Below, in pieces: positions 1 to 5,759 of a stretch of 6,919 bases of DNA. The DNA lies in NCBI GenBank assembly GCA_035527095.1, contig DATLBC010000118.1, positions 1 to 6,919 of the forward strand. The letters are read 5' to 3'. How positions within the stretch are numbered: position 1 is the first letter of the stretch; each line of letters starts with the position of its first letter. The stretch is from Sva-07 sp035527095. GTDB lineage: Bacteria > Actinomycetota > Acidimicrobiia > Acidimicrobiales > Ilumatobacteraceae. The position numbers and the translations under genes are program-made. Under the pieces are notes generated by a model that had not been told where the DNA came from, did no database searches, and was given only the letters and a program-made list of their open reading frames with translations.

Positions 1-1111
1 CTACGACACCGCGCGGCGCGCCATCGTGGCGTTCGAACCGAACGACCACGTGCTGATGTACACGTGCGGGATCACCCCGTACGACGCCACCCACCTCGGG
101 CACGCGGCAACGTTCATCGCCTACGACGTCCTGCAACGACGCCTGATCGACAAGGGACACACGGTGCGTTGCATCCGCAATGTCACCGACGTCGACGACC
201 CGTTGTTCGCAAAGGCGCGCGAACTCGGTATCCATTACCTCGACCTCGCCGCGGGCGAAGAGGCTCGCTTCGAACGTGACATGGACGCGTTGAACGCACT
301 CCCGGTTGCCGCGGCGCCGCGAGCGTCATCGGCAATCCCTGACATTCGCGGGTTCATCGGCATGGTCCTGGATCGTGGCTTCGCCTACGAGTCAGGGGGC
401 TCGGTCTACTTCGACGTGTCGAAGTTCGGATCGTTCGGATCGCTGAGCCATTACACCGACGAAGAGATGATGGTGCTCGCCAAGGAGCGCGGCGGCAACA
501 TCGACGACCCGAACAAGCGGTCGCCGCTCGACTTCGTCCTCTGGCATCCGTCGGCTGCCGACGAGCCATCCTGGGACACCATGTGGGGGCCGGGTCGGCC
601 GGGTTGGCACATCGAGTGTTCAGCGCTTGCGCTGCGCGAACTCGGCACCACGATAGACCTGCACGGCGGCGGCGCGGATCTGATCTTCCCCCATCACGAA
701 TGCGAGCGGGCCCAGTCGGAGGCGGCGACGGGCGAGCAGTTCGTCAAGCACTGGATGCACACGGCGCTCATTCACAAAGACGGTGAGAAGATGTCGAAGA
801 GCCTCGGCAATCTCGTGTTCGTCGACCAACTCCGCGAGACCTGGGATCCTCGGGCGATTCGCCTCGGCATCATCGAACACCACTACCGCACGGAATGGGA
901 GTGGGACGACGAGCTCATGCCGCGCAATGCCGCCCGGCTCGACGCATGGAACGAACGCTCCGGGTCGAACCCGGACCTGCTCCACGAAGTCCGCGCCCGA
1001 CTCGACGACGACCTCGATACCCCAGGCGCACTCGCCGCGGTCGATGCCGCAGCGGCCGCCGGCGCGGGAGTCGGCGAGGCCGCTGCACTGCTCGGTATCG
1101 ACCTCGACTGA
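1..1111 (+). CDS. mshC: Mycothiol cysteine ligase MshC (5' partial)
   Basis: MshC joins cysteine to the amine of GlcN-Ins using ATP, the third step of mycothiol synthesis in the actinobacterial cytosol. The frame is open to the window edge. The eight codons before the GTG at 26 (YDTARRAI) resemble the MshC N-terminal stretch, so that GTG is internal and roughly 30-40 residues are probably missing. Numbering from 26, the protein shows MYTCGITPYD with Cys14, the HIGH-type signature THLGHA (22-27), WHIEC (194-198), DLIFPHHE (218-225) and KMSKS (255-259). Cys14, Cys198 and His223 are the expected zinc ligands that hold the cysteine substrate, and Trp194 and Asp218 sit where active-site residues occur in MshC. 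The protein ends in LLGIDLD just after the helical region and lacks the C-terminal anticodon-binding domain of cysteinyl-tRNA synthetase, which is the nearest alternative. The THLGHAATF context and the short C-terminus favour MshC. Confidence 0.93.
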   Translation, partial: YDTARRAIVAFEPNDHVLMYTCGITPYDATHLGHAATFIAYDVLQRRLIDKGHTVRCIRNVTDVDDPLFAKARELGIHYLDLAAGEEARFERDMDALNALPVAAAPRASSAIPDIRGFIGMVLDRGFAYESGGSVYFDVSKFGSFGSLSHYTDEEMMVLAKERGGNIDDPNKRSPLDFVLWHPSAADEPSWDTMWGPGRPGWHIECSALALRELGTTIDLHGGGADLIFPHHECERAQSEAATGEQFVKHWMHTALIHKDGEKMSKSLGNLVFVDQLRETWDPRAIRLGIIEHHYRTEWEWDDELMPRNAARLDAWNERSGSNPDLLHEVRARLDDDLDTPGALAAVDAAAAAGAGVGEAAALLGIDLD

Positions 1112-1160
1112 CCAGCGCGTCGCCCTGGCCGCGACACTGCGTTGACACGAAGTTCACCGT

Positions 1161-1179
1161 TCGCGCTTCTTTTGCGCGA
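1161..1179. promoter_or_regulatory. Inverted repeat upstream of plsC
   Basis: A perfect 6-base inverted repeat (TCGCGC and GCGCGA) encloses a 7-base T-rich loop, TTCTTTT. It lies between the mshC stop and the plsC start. It could be a weak terminator hairpin for mshC, but no run of T follows the second arm. It could instead be an operator, because its loop covers the place where a -35 element would fall, 17 bases before the candidate -10 at 1190. The sequence does not decide between these. Confidence 0.3.
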
Positions 1180-1189
1180 TCGTGCGGTC

Positions 1190-1195
1190 TACTCT
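1190..1195 (+). promoter_or_regulatory. Candidate -10 hexamer for leaderless plsC
   Basis: TACTCT matches the actinobacterial TAnnnT -10 consensus and ends 6 bases before the ATG at 1202, so transcription would start at or next to the start codon. No Shine-Dalgarno sequence lies before that ATG. No clear -35 is present at the right distance; the TTGACA at 1142-1147 is about 42 bases away, too far to pair with it. Confidence 0.5.
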
Positions 1196-1201
1196 GCACC
1201 C

Positions 1202-1990
1202 ATGACGTCAGGGCCGGGAGCAGGAGCGATGCAGCAACGCGTGCGTCGCCTCGGGCGGCCGGTTGCTGCGCGGCTGTGGAACATCGAACTGAGCGGCTAC
1301 GAGCGTCTGCCGGTCGCCGGGCCCGCGATCCTGTGTCCGAACCACATCAGTTTCCTCGACTCGGCGTTCCTGATGCTCACCGTGCAGCGCAACATCTCGT
1401 TCGTCGGCAAGGCCGAGTACATGGACTCGTGGAAGACCAAGCATCTCTTTCCTGCGATGGGGATGATCCCCATCGATCGTTCCGGCGGCGACAAGAGCAC
1501 CGCTGCGCTCGACGCCGCCGAGACGGTGCTTCGGCGCGGCGAGCTGTTCGGCATCTTCCCCGAGGGAACTCGGAGTCGCAACGGCAACCTCCACAAGGGT
1601 CGCACTGGTGCCGCACGCCTGGCGATGAAGCTCGACTGCCCGATCTTCCCGGTCGGCGTGATCGGAACCGACGAGATCCAGCCTCCGGATGCGAAGTTGC
1701 CGAAGCTGTTCAGCGGCTGTCAGATCAAGATCGGCCGTCCGATTCGTCCCGAGCGGTATCGAGGTCGTGGCGCCGAGCACATCGCCTGGCGTTCGATGAT
1801 CGACGAGGTGATGTTCGAGATCCGCGAACTCACCGGACAGACATACGTCAACACCTACGCCGGCGCAACCGCCGAGACCGAGCCCACGGTGGCCGCTCGA
1901 GTGGCGTCGGTGTCCGAGCCGAGCCCGATCCCGACCGTTGCGCCGAACGCGTCGGTCGAGCGCGAACTCACCCTCGTCGCCGGCAACTGA
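1202..1990 (+). CDS. plsC: 1-acyl-sn-glycerol-3-phosphate acyltransferase (PlsC family)
   Basis: A PlsC-type acyltransferase of 262 residues. It would acylate lysophosphatidic acid to phosphatidic acid at the inner membrane face, feeding CDP-diacylglycerol and phospholipid synthesis. The family blocks appear in order: NHISFLD (47-53) with the catalytic His48 and Asp53 of the NHx4D motif, IPIDR (89-93), and FPEGTRSR (119-126), which binds the glycerol phosphate. IFPVGVIG follows, as is usual. There is no long N-terminal membrane anchor. The last 45 or so residues are rich in Ala, Val, Pro, Ser and Glu and are probably disordered. I chose the ATG at 1202 because it lies 6 bases after a TAnnnT hexamer. 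The TTG at 1142 would begin inside the promoter region and adds residues without family likeness. The exact acyl acceptor cannot be read from sequence. The gene lies 59 bases before thrS. Confidence 0.88.
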   Translation: MTSGPGAGAMQQRVRRLGRPVAARLWNIELSGYERLPVAGPAILCPNHISFLDSAFLMLTVQRNISFVGKAEYMDSWKTKHLFPAMGMIPIDRSGGDKSTAALDAAETVLRRGELFGIFPEGTRSRNGNLHKGRTGAARLAMKLDCPIFPVGVIGTDEIQPPDAKLPKLFSGCQIKIGRPIRPERYRGRGAEHIAWRSMIDEVMFEIRELTGQTYVNTYAGATAETEPTVAARVASVSEPSPIPTVAPNASVERELTLVAGN

Positions 1991-2007
1991 CCGTCTCGCC
2001 GGCAACT
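1977..2007 (+). repeat. Short tandem duplication across the plsC stop codon
   Basis: The 12-base sequence TCGCCGGCAACT occurs exactly at 1977-1988 and again at 1996-2007, a period of 19 bases. Partly matching sequence (GACCGTC against CATCCGTC) follows each copy. The first copy encodes the last residues of PlsC and leads into its TGA. The second copy is in the intergenic region. It looks like a small slippage duplication and not a functional element. Confidence 0.55.
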
Positions 2008-2010
2008 CAT

Positions 2011-2021
2011 CCGTCGGACGG
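2011..2021. promoter_or_regulatory. Palindrome in the thrS promoter region
   Basis: CCGTCGGACGG is a perfect palindrome with 5-base arms around one central base. It lies 13 bases upstream of the candidate thrS -10 hexamer, over the expected -35 position. The spacing would suit a dimeric repressor site, but one short palindrome in GC-rich DNA can easily arise by chance. The loop is too short for an RNA hairpin. Confidence 0.2.
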
Positions 2022-2034
2022 TCGTGCCTGCTCC

Positions 2035-2040
2035 TATCCT
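2035..2040 (+). promoter_or_regulatory. Candidate -10 hexamer for thrS
   Basis: TATCCT fits the TAnnnT consensus and ends 9 bases before the thrS ATG at 2050, so the mRNA would be leaderless or have a leader of only a few bases. No Shine-Dalgarno sequence is visible, and the 59-base gap after plsC is far too small for a T-box leader. No convincing -35 was found. Confidence 0.5.
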
Positions 2041-2049
2041 GACGGTCGC

Positions 2050-4032
2050 ATGTCGAACATCACGGTCTCTCTCCCCGACGGCTCCGAGCGCGAACTGGCC
2101 GGCGACGCCACCGCTCTCGATCTGGCCGCGGCCATCGGCTCCGGCTTGAAGAAGGCGGCAGTTGCCGCGATCGTCGACGGTGCCGAAACCGACCTCGGCG
2201 TCGCTCTGCGAGACGGCGCCACTGTCGCGATCATCACTGCGGACAGCCCCGAAGGTCGACACGTGCTTCGGCACTCGACGGCGCACGTGATGGCCCAGGC
2301 CGTGACCCGACTGTTCCCCGGCGCCAAGTTCTCGATCGGTCCGGCCATCGAGAACGGCTTCTACTACGACTTCGATCTTCCGGATGCAACGACGTTCAGT
2401 GACGACGACCTCGAACGCATCGAGGCCGAGATGCGCGAGATCGTCAAGGCGAACCAACCGTTCGTCCGCTCCGAGATGACCATGGCCGAGGCGAAGGAAC
2501 TGTTCGCCGATCAGCCCTACAAGGTCGAGATCATCGAGCGCGTCGAGGCGGCGGAAGCCGACAACGAGGATTCCGCCGAGGTCGGCGAAGGCGGTGTGAT
2601 CAGCGCATATCGCAACACGGACAGCTTCGTCGACATGTGCGTCGGACCTCATGTCCCGTCGACGGGCAAGCTGGGGTTCTTCAAGCTCCAGCGTGTCTCG
2701 GGCGCGTATTGGCGTGGCAACGAGAAGGGCCCGATGCTCCAGCGCATCTACGGCACGGCGTGGGAGTCGAAGCAGGCGCTCGCCGAGCACCTCCACCAAT
2801 TGGAGGAGGCGGCCAAACGCGACCACCGCAAGCTCGCCACGGAACTCGACCTGTTGAGCTTTCCGAGCGAACTCGGCGGGGGCCTAGCGGTGTGGCATCC
2901 CAAGGGTGCGATCGTGCGCAAGCTGATGGAGGACTACAGCCGCACGCGTCACGAGCACGGCGGCTACGAGTTCGTGTACACCCCGCATCTCGCAAACGGG
3001 AAACTCTTCGAGACCTCCGGCCACCTCCAGTGGTATGCCGACGGCATGTACCCGCCGATGGAGATGGACAACGGCACGTACTACATGAAGCCGATGAACT
3101 GCCCGATGCACTGCCTGATCTTCCGCAGTCGTCAGCGCAGCTACCGCGAACTCCCGTTGCGTCTGTTCGAACTCGGCAACGTCTATCGCTACGAACGCGC
3201 CGGAACCCTTCACGGGCTGATGAGGATCCGAGGCTTCACGCAGGACGACAGCCACATCTATTGCACGAAGGAACAGATGGCCGTCGAGGTCGCCGGCCTG
3301 CTCGACTTCGTGTTGTCGGTGCTCCGCGCGTTCGGTTTCGACGACTTCACGTTCAATCTGTCGACGAAGGACCCCGAGAAGTACATCGGCGACGACGAGA
3401 TCTGGGACGAGGCCACCGAGGCGCTGCGTGAAGCGCTCGACTCTCACGGCCTGGACTACGCCGTCAAGGAGGGCGACGCAGCGTTCTATGGCCCCAAGAT
3501 CGACATCGATGTCAAAGATGCCATCGGCCGGTCCTGGCAGCTCTCCACGATTCAGGCCGACTTCCAACTTCCTGAACGGTTCGACCTCGAGTACGTCGGC
3601 GCTGACAACGGCCGTCACCGCCCGATCATGTTGCATCGCGCATTGTTCGGATCGATCGAACGGTTCTTCGGCGTGCTGCTCGAGCACTACGCCGGGGCGT
3701 TTCCGACTTGGCTCGCGCCAACGCAGGTGCGAGTGCTCGCCGTCGCCGAAGCGCACGAACCGTACGCTGCAACGGTTGTCGACGCCCTGGCAGCGGCCGG
3801 GGCTCGCGTCGACACGTCTGCGGCCGATGATGGGCTCGGCAAGCGGATCCGCAACGCGAAGCTCGAGAAGATCCCGTACGTTCTCGTTGTCGGCGACGAC
3901 GATGTTGCCGCCGGTACGGTCGGCGTGAACCCGCGCGGTGGCGCGGTCGAACGCGGGGTGCCCGTGCAGGGGTTCGTCGAACAGTTCCTCCGAGAGATCG
4001 CTGAAGCCGAATCGGCGGCGCTCGGCGTCTGA
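2050..4032 (+). CDS. thrS: Threonyl-tRNA synthetase
   Basis: Charges tRNA-Thr with threonine in the cytosol; a class IIa synthetase. At 660 residues it is close to E. coli ThrS (642). Domains in order are an N-terminal TGS domain (about 1-62, opening with SNITVSLPDG), the editing domain (about 65-240) with HSTAH (75-79) and the Cys197/His201 pair in CVGPH, the catalytic core (about 260-555), and a C-terminal anticodon-binding domain (about 560-655). The catalytic zinc ligands are Cys351 in MNCPMHC, His402 in DDSHIY and His529 in LHRALFGS. Motif 2 is the RYERAGTLHGLMRIRGF region (382-396 or so) and motif 3 is GSIERF. Editing of mis-attached serine should therefore be intact. The ATG at 2050 matches the usual TGS beginning and lies just after a TAnnnT hexamer. 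The same frame stays open far upstream through plsC, but that part is not coding. The HIT gene follows 2 bases after the stop. Confidence 0.98.
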   Translation: MSNITVSLPDGSERELAGDATALDLAAAIGSGLKKAAVAAIVDGAETDLGVALRDGATVAIITADSPEGRHVLRHSTAHVMAQAVTRLFPGAKFSIGPAIENGFYYDFDLPDATTFSDDDLERIEAEMREIVKANQPFVRSEMTMAEAKELFADQPYKVEIIERVEAAEADNEDSAEVGEGGVISAYRNTDSFVDMCVGPHVPSTGKLGFFKLQRVSGAYWRGNEKGPMLQRIYGTAWESKQALAEHLHQLEEAAKRDHRKLATELDLLSFPSELGGGLAVWHPKGAIVRKLMEDYSRTRHEHGGYEFVYTPHLANGKLFETSGHLQWYADGMYPPMEMDNGTYYMKPMNCPMHCLIFRSRQRSYRELPLRLFELGNVYRYERAGTLHGLMRIRGFTQDDSHIYCTKEQMAVEVAGLLDFVLSVLRAFGFDDFTFNLSTKDPEKYIGDDEIWDEATEALREALDSHGLDYAVKEGDAAFYGPKIDIDVKDAIGRSWQLSTIQADFQLPERFDLEYVGADNGRHRPIMLHRALFGSIERFFGVLLEHYAGAFPTWLAPTQVRVLAVAEAHEPYAATVVDALAAAGARVDTSAADDGLGKRIRNAKLEKIPYVLVVGDDDVAAGTVGVNPRGGAVERGVPVQGFVEQFLREIAEAESAALGV

Positions 4033-4034
4033 GC

Positions 4035-4562
4035 ATGCTCGAACGAATCTGGTCCGGGTGGCGATCGGCGTACGTCACCGCAGCGCCCGTCCGGTCGAAC
4101 AACGATTCGGCTGATGCCGGCAGCGTGTTCACCCAGCTCTTGCGTTCCGGGGCGGCCGACACCGAGACGCACATCGTGCATCGTGGCGACAGCTGCTTCG
4201 TCCTCGTCAACCTCTTCCCGTACACGCCCGGCCACGTGCTGGTCGTGCCGTACCGCGAGGTTGTCGACCTCGATGGTCTCACAGCCGAAGAGACCGCCGA
4301 TCTCTGGGCGACGGTGACCGATGCGGTGCGCGTCGTCAGGTCGGTCTACTCGCCGGACGGCATGAACGTGGGGCTCAACCTCGGCCGTCCGGCCGGTGGC
4401 TCGATACCTGACCACCTGCATGTCCACGTCGTGCCGAGATGGACCGGCGATTCCAACTTCATGTCGGCGATCTCCAACACGCAGACGCTGCCCGAAGCGC
4501 TCGTCGACACCGCAGCGAAACTCCGAGCCGGCTGGGCGCCCGGCGCGCCCGACGTTCAGTAG
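4035..4562 (+). CDS. HIT-family protein, Ap4A phosphorylase-like
   Basis: A 175-residue histidine-triad nucleotide hydrolase/transferase. The triad HLHVHVV (127-133) carries the probable nucleophile His129, flanked by His127 and His131. NLFPYTPGH (59-67) forms the nucleotide-binding part of the fold, and GLNLGRPAGGS precedes the triad. The pattern closely follows M. tuberculosis Rv2613c as I recall it, including the N-terminal W-x2-x-R-x2-Y stretch (LERIWSGWRSAYV), the PRWTGDSNF motif after the triad and a similar C-terminal helix. Rv2613c is described as a diadenosine tetraphosphate phosphorylase and also lies directly after thrS. Aminoacyl-tRNA synthetases can make Ap4A as a side product, so the pairing suggests clearance of Ap4A; that link is inference. 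The start is 2 bases after the thrS TGA with no Shine-Dalgarno or -10 of its own, which suggests translational coupling. The TAG stop lies inside a candidate promoter for the next gene. Confidence 0.92.
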   Translation: MLERIWSGWRSAYVTAAPVRSNNDSADAGSVFTQLLRSGAADTETHIVHRGDSCFVLVNLFPYTPGHVLVVPYREVVDLDGLTAEETADLWATVTDAVRVVRSVYSPDGMNVGLNLGRPAGGSIPDHLHVHVVPRWTGDSNFMSAISNTQTLPEALVDTAAKLRAGWAPGAPDVQ

Positions 4563-4565
4563 CCT
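4560..4565 (+). promoter_or_regulatory. Candidate -10 hexamer overlapping the HIT stop codon
   Basis: TAGCCT fits TAnnnT, and its first three bases are the TAG stop of the HIT gene. It ends 8 bases before the ATG at 4574, a leaderless-promoter spacing. No Shine-Dalgarno sequence or clear -35 element is visible. Confidence 0.45.
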
Positions 4566-4573
4566 GGCACCCG

Positions 4574-5059
4574 ATGACCGATGACCTGCGTGACGAACTC
4601 CCGACGGACCTCGATCCATCGGCGTTCGTCGGCCCGTACCAGTTCCCCGACAACAGCCGCCGTCGTTGGCCAGGTGTCTTGTATCTGGTGATCGCAGCGA
4701 TCTGCGTGTCGGTGTACTTCGTGTTCGACGGCTCGGCAATCGTGAACGGCGGGCTGCTCGTCGCTGCCGCCGTGCTCGCCGCCGTCGGTGTGTTCTCGAT
4801 CACGAGTGGCTGGAGAATGCACGTCAACGAGACCGACGCGCTGGTTGCGGCCCAACAGGCGCTCGGCTTCCCGGTCGGTCATGCCTCGGCCCAACAGGTG
4901 TGGCGCGGATTGCGCAGTCGACCGACCTGGCGGGTCCTGTGCTATTCGGCCGAGGACCCACCGTCCGAGCGCGGTCTCGTTCTCGTCGATGCCGTCGATG
5001 GTCGTGTCATCGAGCATCTACGCGAGGACAACCCCGACCTCGTGGCCGAGTCGCGATAG
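4574..5059 (+). CDS. Uncharacterised two-helix membrane protein
   Basis: I do not recognise this 161-residue protein. An acidic N-terminus (1-26) is followed by RRR (29-31) and two hydrophobic helices at about 33-51 and 57-79 separated by only a few residues, so it should be a membrane hairpin with both ends in the cytosol. The arginines before helix 1 and the WRMH after helix 2 agree with that by the positive-inside rule. The soluble part (about 85-155) reads as a small alpha/beta unit: a helix with ALVAAQQALG, then two strands, WRVLCYS (119-125) and RGLVLVDAVDGRVIEHL (133-149). The last element recalls PepSY-type domains, but this is only a resemblance. The ATG at 4574 is preferred: the frame is open further back, but only inside the HIT gene, and 4574 follows a TAnnnT hexamer. 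It has no counterpart between the HIT and PIP synthase genes in the M. tuberculosis order I recall. A role in the lipid pathway is suggested by position alone. Confidence 0.8.
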   Translation: MTDDLRDELPTDLDPSAFVGPYQFPDNSRRRWPGVLYLVIAAICVSVYFVFDGSAIVNGGLLVAAAVLAAVGVFSITSGWRMHVNETDALVAAQQALGFPVGHASAQQVWRGLRSRPTWRVLCYSAEDPPSERGLVLVDAVDGRVIEHLREDNPDLVAESR

Positions 5060-5062
5060 CGT
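5057..5062 (+). promoter_or_regulatory. Candidate -10 hexamer overlapping the preceding stop codon
   Basis: TAGCGT fits TAnnnT and begins with the TAG stop of the membrane-protein gene. It ends 7 bases before the pgsA ATG at 5070, the spacing expected for a transcript starting at the start codon. No Shine-Dalgarno sequence is present and no -35 is recognisable. Confidence 0.45.
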
Positions 5063-5069
5063 CGTCTCG

Positions 5070-5756
5070 ATGTTCGACGGCAAGTTCCGCGCCCCGGTCG
5101 ACAAGGCCGTCAAGCCAGTCGGCGCTGCGCTTCGCAAGACCGGCCTCACGCCCGACCACTTGACGATCCTCGGGTTGCTGGTCGGTGTTGCCGCCGCCGT
5201 TGCCATCGGTGCGGGGTACCTCCGCCTCGGTCTGGTGCTCGTCATCCTCGCCGCCCTGCCCGATCTCCTCGACGGAGCGCTCGCCAAGGCCTCCGATACT
5301 GCGAGTCAGCGTGGGGCATTCTTCGACTCCACGGTCGACCGCATCACCGACGCCTTGCTCCTCGGCGGAATCGCCTGGTATTTCGCCAGCGAGGAATCGG
5401 CCCACATGGCGTTGCTGCCGTACGCGGTGATGGCGGTCTCCAGCCTGATCAGCTATCAGCGCGCCAAGGCCGAATCGCTCGGCATCGACGCCAAGGGCGG
5501 CCTGATGGAACGAGCCGAGCGGATCATCGCGATCTGCCTGGGTCTGCTGTTCCCGGTGTTGCTGATTCCGATTCTCTGGATCATGCTCGTGCTCACGTCG
5601 ATCACGGCGGTCCAGCGTTTCGTGAAGGTCTGGAAGCAGGCGGCGGTTGCGCCGGTGACGGCGGCGAAGATCGAGATGCGTCGGTCGCGGCGCCAGAGCC
5701 GCCGGGTGGCGCGTACCGAGCGGCGGCGCACGCGAGTGCCGCGTCGGCCGACCTGA
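5070..5756 (+). CDS. pgsA: Phosphatidylinositol-phosphate synthase
   Basis: A 228-residue integral membrane CDP-alcohol phosphotransferase. It would join CDP-diacylglycerol and inositol-1-phosphate to give phosphatidylinositol phosphate, the entry to actinobacterial PI and PI mannosides. LTPDHLTILG (26-35) leads into helix 1. The catalytic motif runs from Asp65 to Asp90: D65-x2-D68-G69-x2-A72-K73, then G82-x3-D86-x3-D90. Asp65, Asp68 and Asp86 would bind metal and Asp90 would be the base. Lys73 stands where the consensus has Arg. ISYQRAKAES (127-136) and MERAER (146-151) match the inositol-phosphate-binding region of mycobacterial PIP synthase (ISYIKARAE and ERPER), which separates it from PG-phosphate synthases. 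About six membrane helices are expected. The last 26 residues (203-228) contain 13 arginines, an unusual basic tail. The frame is open further upstream, but the ATG at 5070 gives the family's normal N-terminus. The acyltransferase gene begins 3 bases after the stop. Confidence 0.93.
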   Translation: MFDGKFRAPVDKAVKPVGAALRKTGLTPDHLTILGLLVGVAAAVAIGAGYLRLGLVLVILAALPDLLDGALAKASDTASQRGAFFDSTVDRITDALLLGGIAWYFASEESAHMALLPYAVMAVSSLISYQRAKAESLGIDAKGGLMERAERIIAICLGLLFPVLLIPILWIMLVLTSITAVQRFVKVWKQAAVAPVTAAKIEMRRSRRQSRRVARTERRRTRVPRRPT

Positions 5757-5759
5757 GTC

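Noticed and set aside
26..28. GTG at 26 as the true start of mshC
   Set aside because: The eight codons upstream continue the MshC-like N-terminus, and the protein would lack the usual leading strand, so the gene runs off the window edge.
1..1111. Cysteinyl-tRNA synthetase (cysS)
   Set aside because: The catalytic core is shared, but the protein stops before any anticodon-binding domain and carries the MshC-type CGITPYDATHLGHA signature.
1142..1201. TTG start at 1142 for plsC
   Set aside because: It would begin inside the promoter region and add 20 residues without family likeness. The ATG at 1202 follows a TAnnnT hexamer and fits better.
895..2049. Long upstream open extension of the thrS frame
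   Set aside because: The frame has no stop back to the end of mshC, but it crosses plsC and its translation is Arg/Pro-rich with no family likeness. ThrS begins normally with the TGS domain at 2050.
1991..2049. T-box or other riboswitch before thrS
   Set aside because: Only 59 bases separate plsC from thrS and the transcript probably starts at or near the ATG, leaving no room for a leader structure.
1855..2826. 323-codon open frame on the minus strand
   Set aside because: Antisense to the plsC end and the thrS TGS and editing regions; the composition is typical of a GC-rich shadow and no motif is present.
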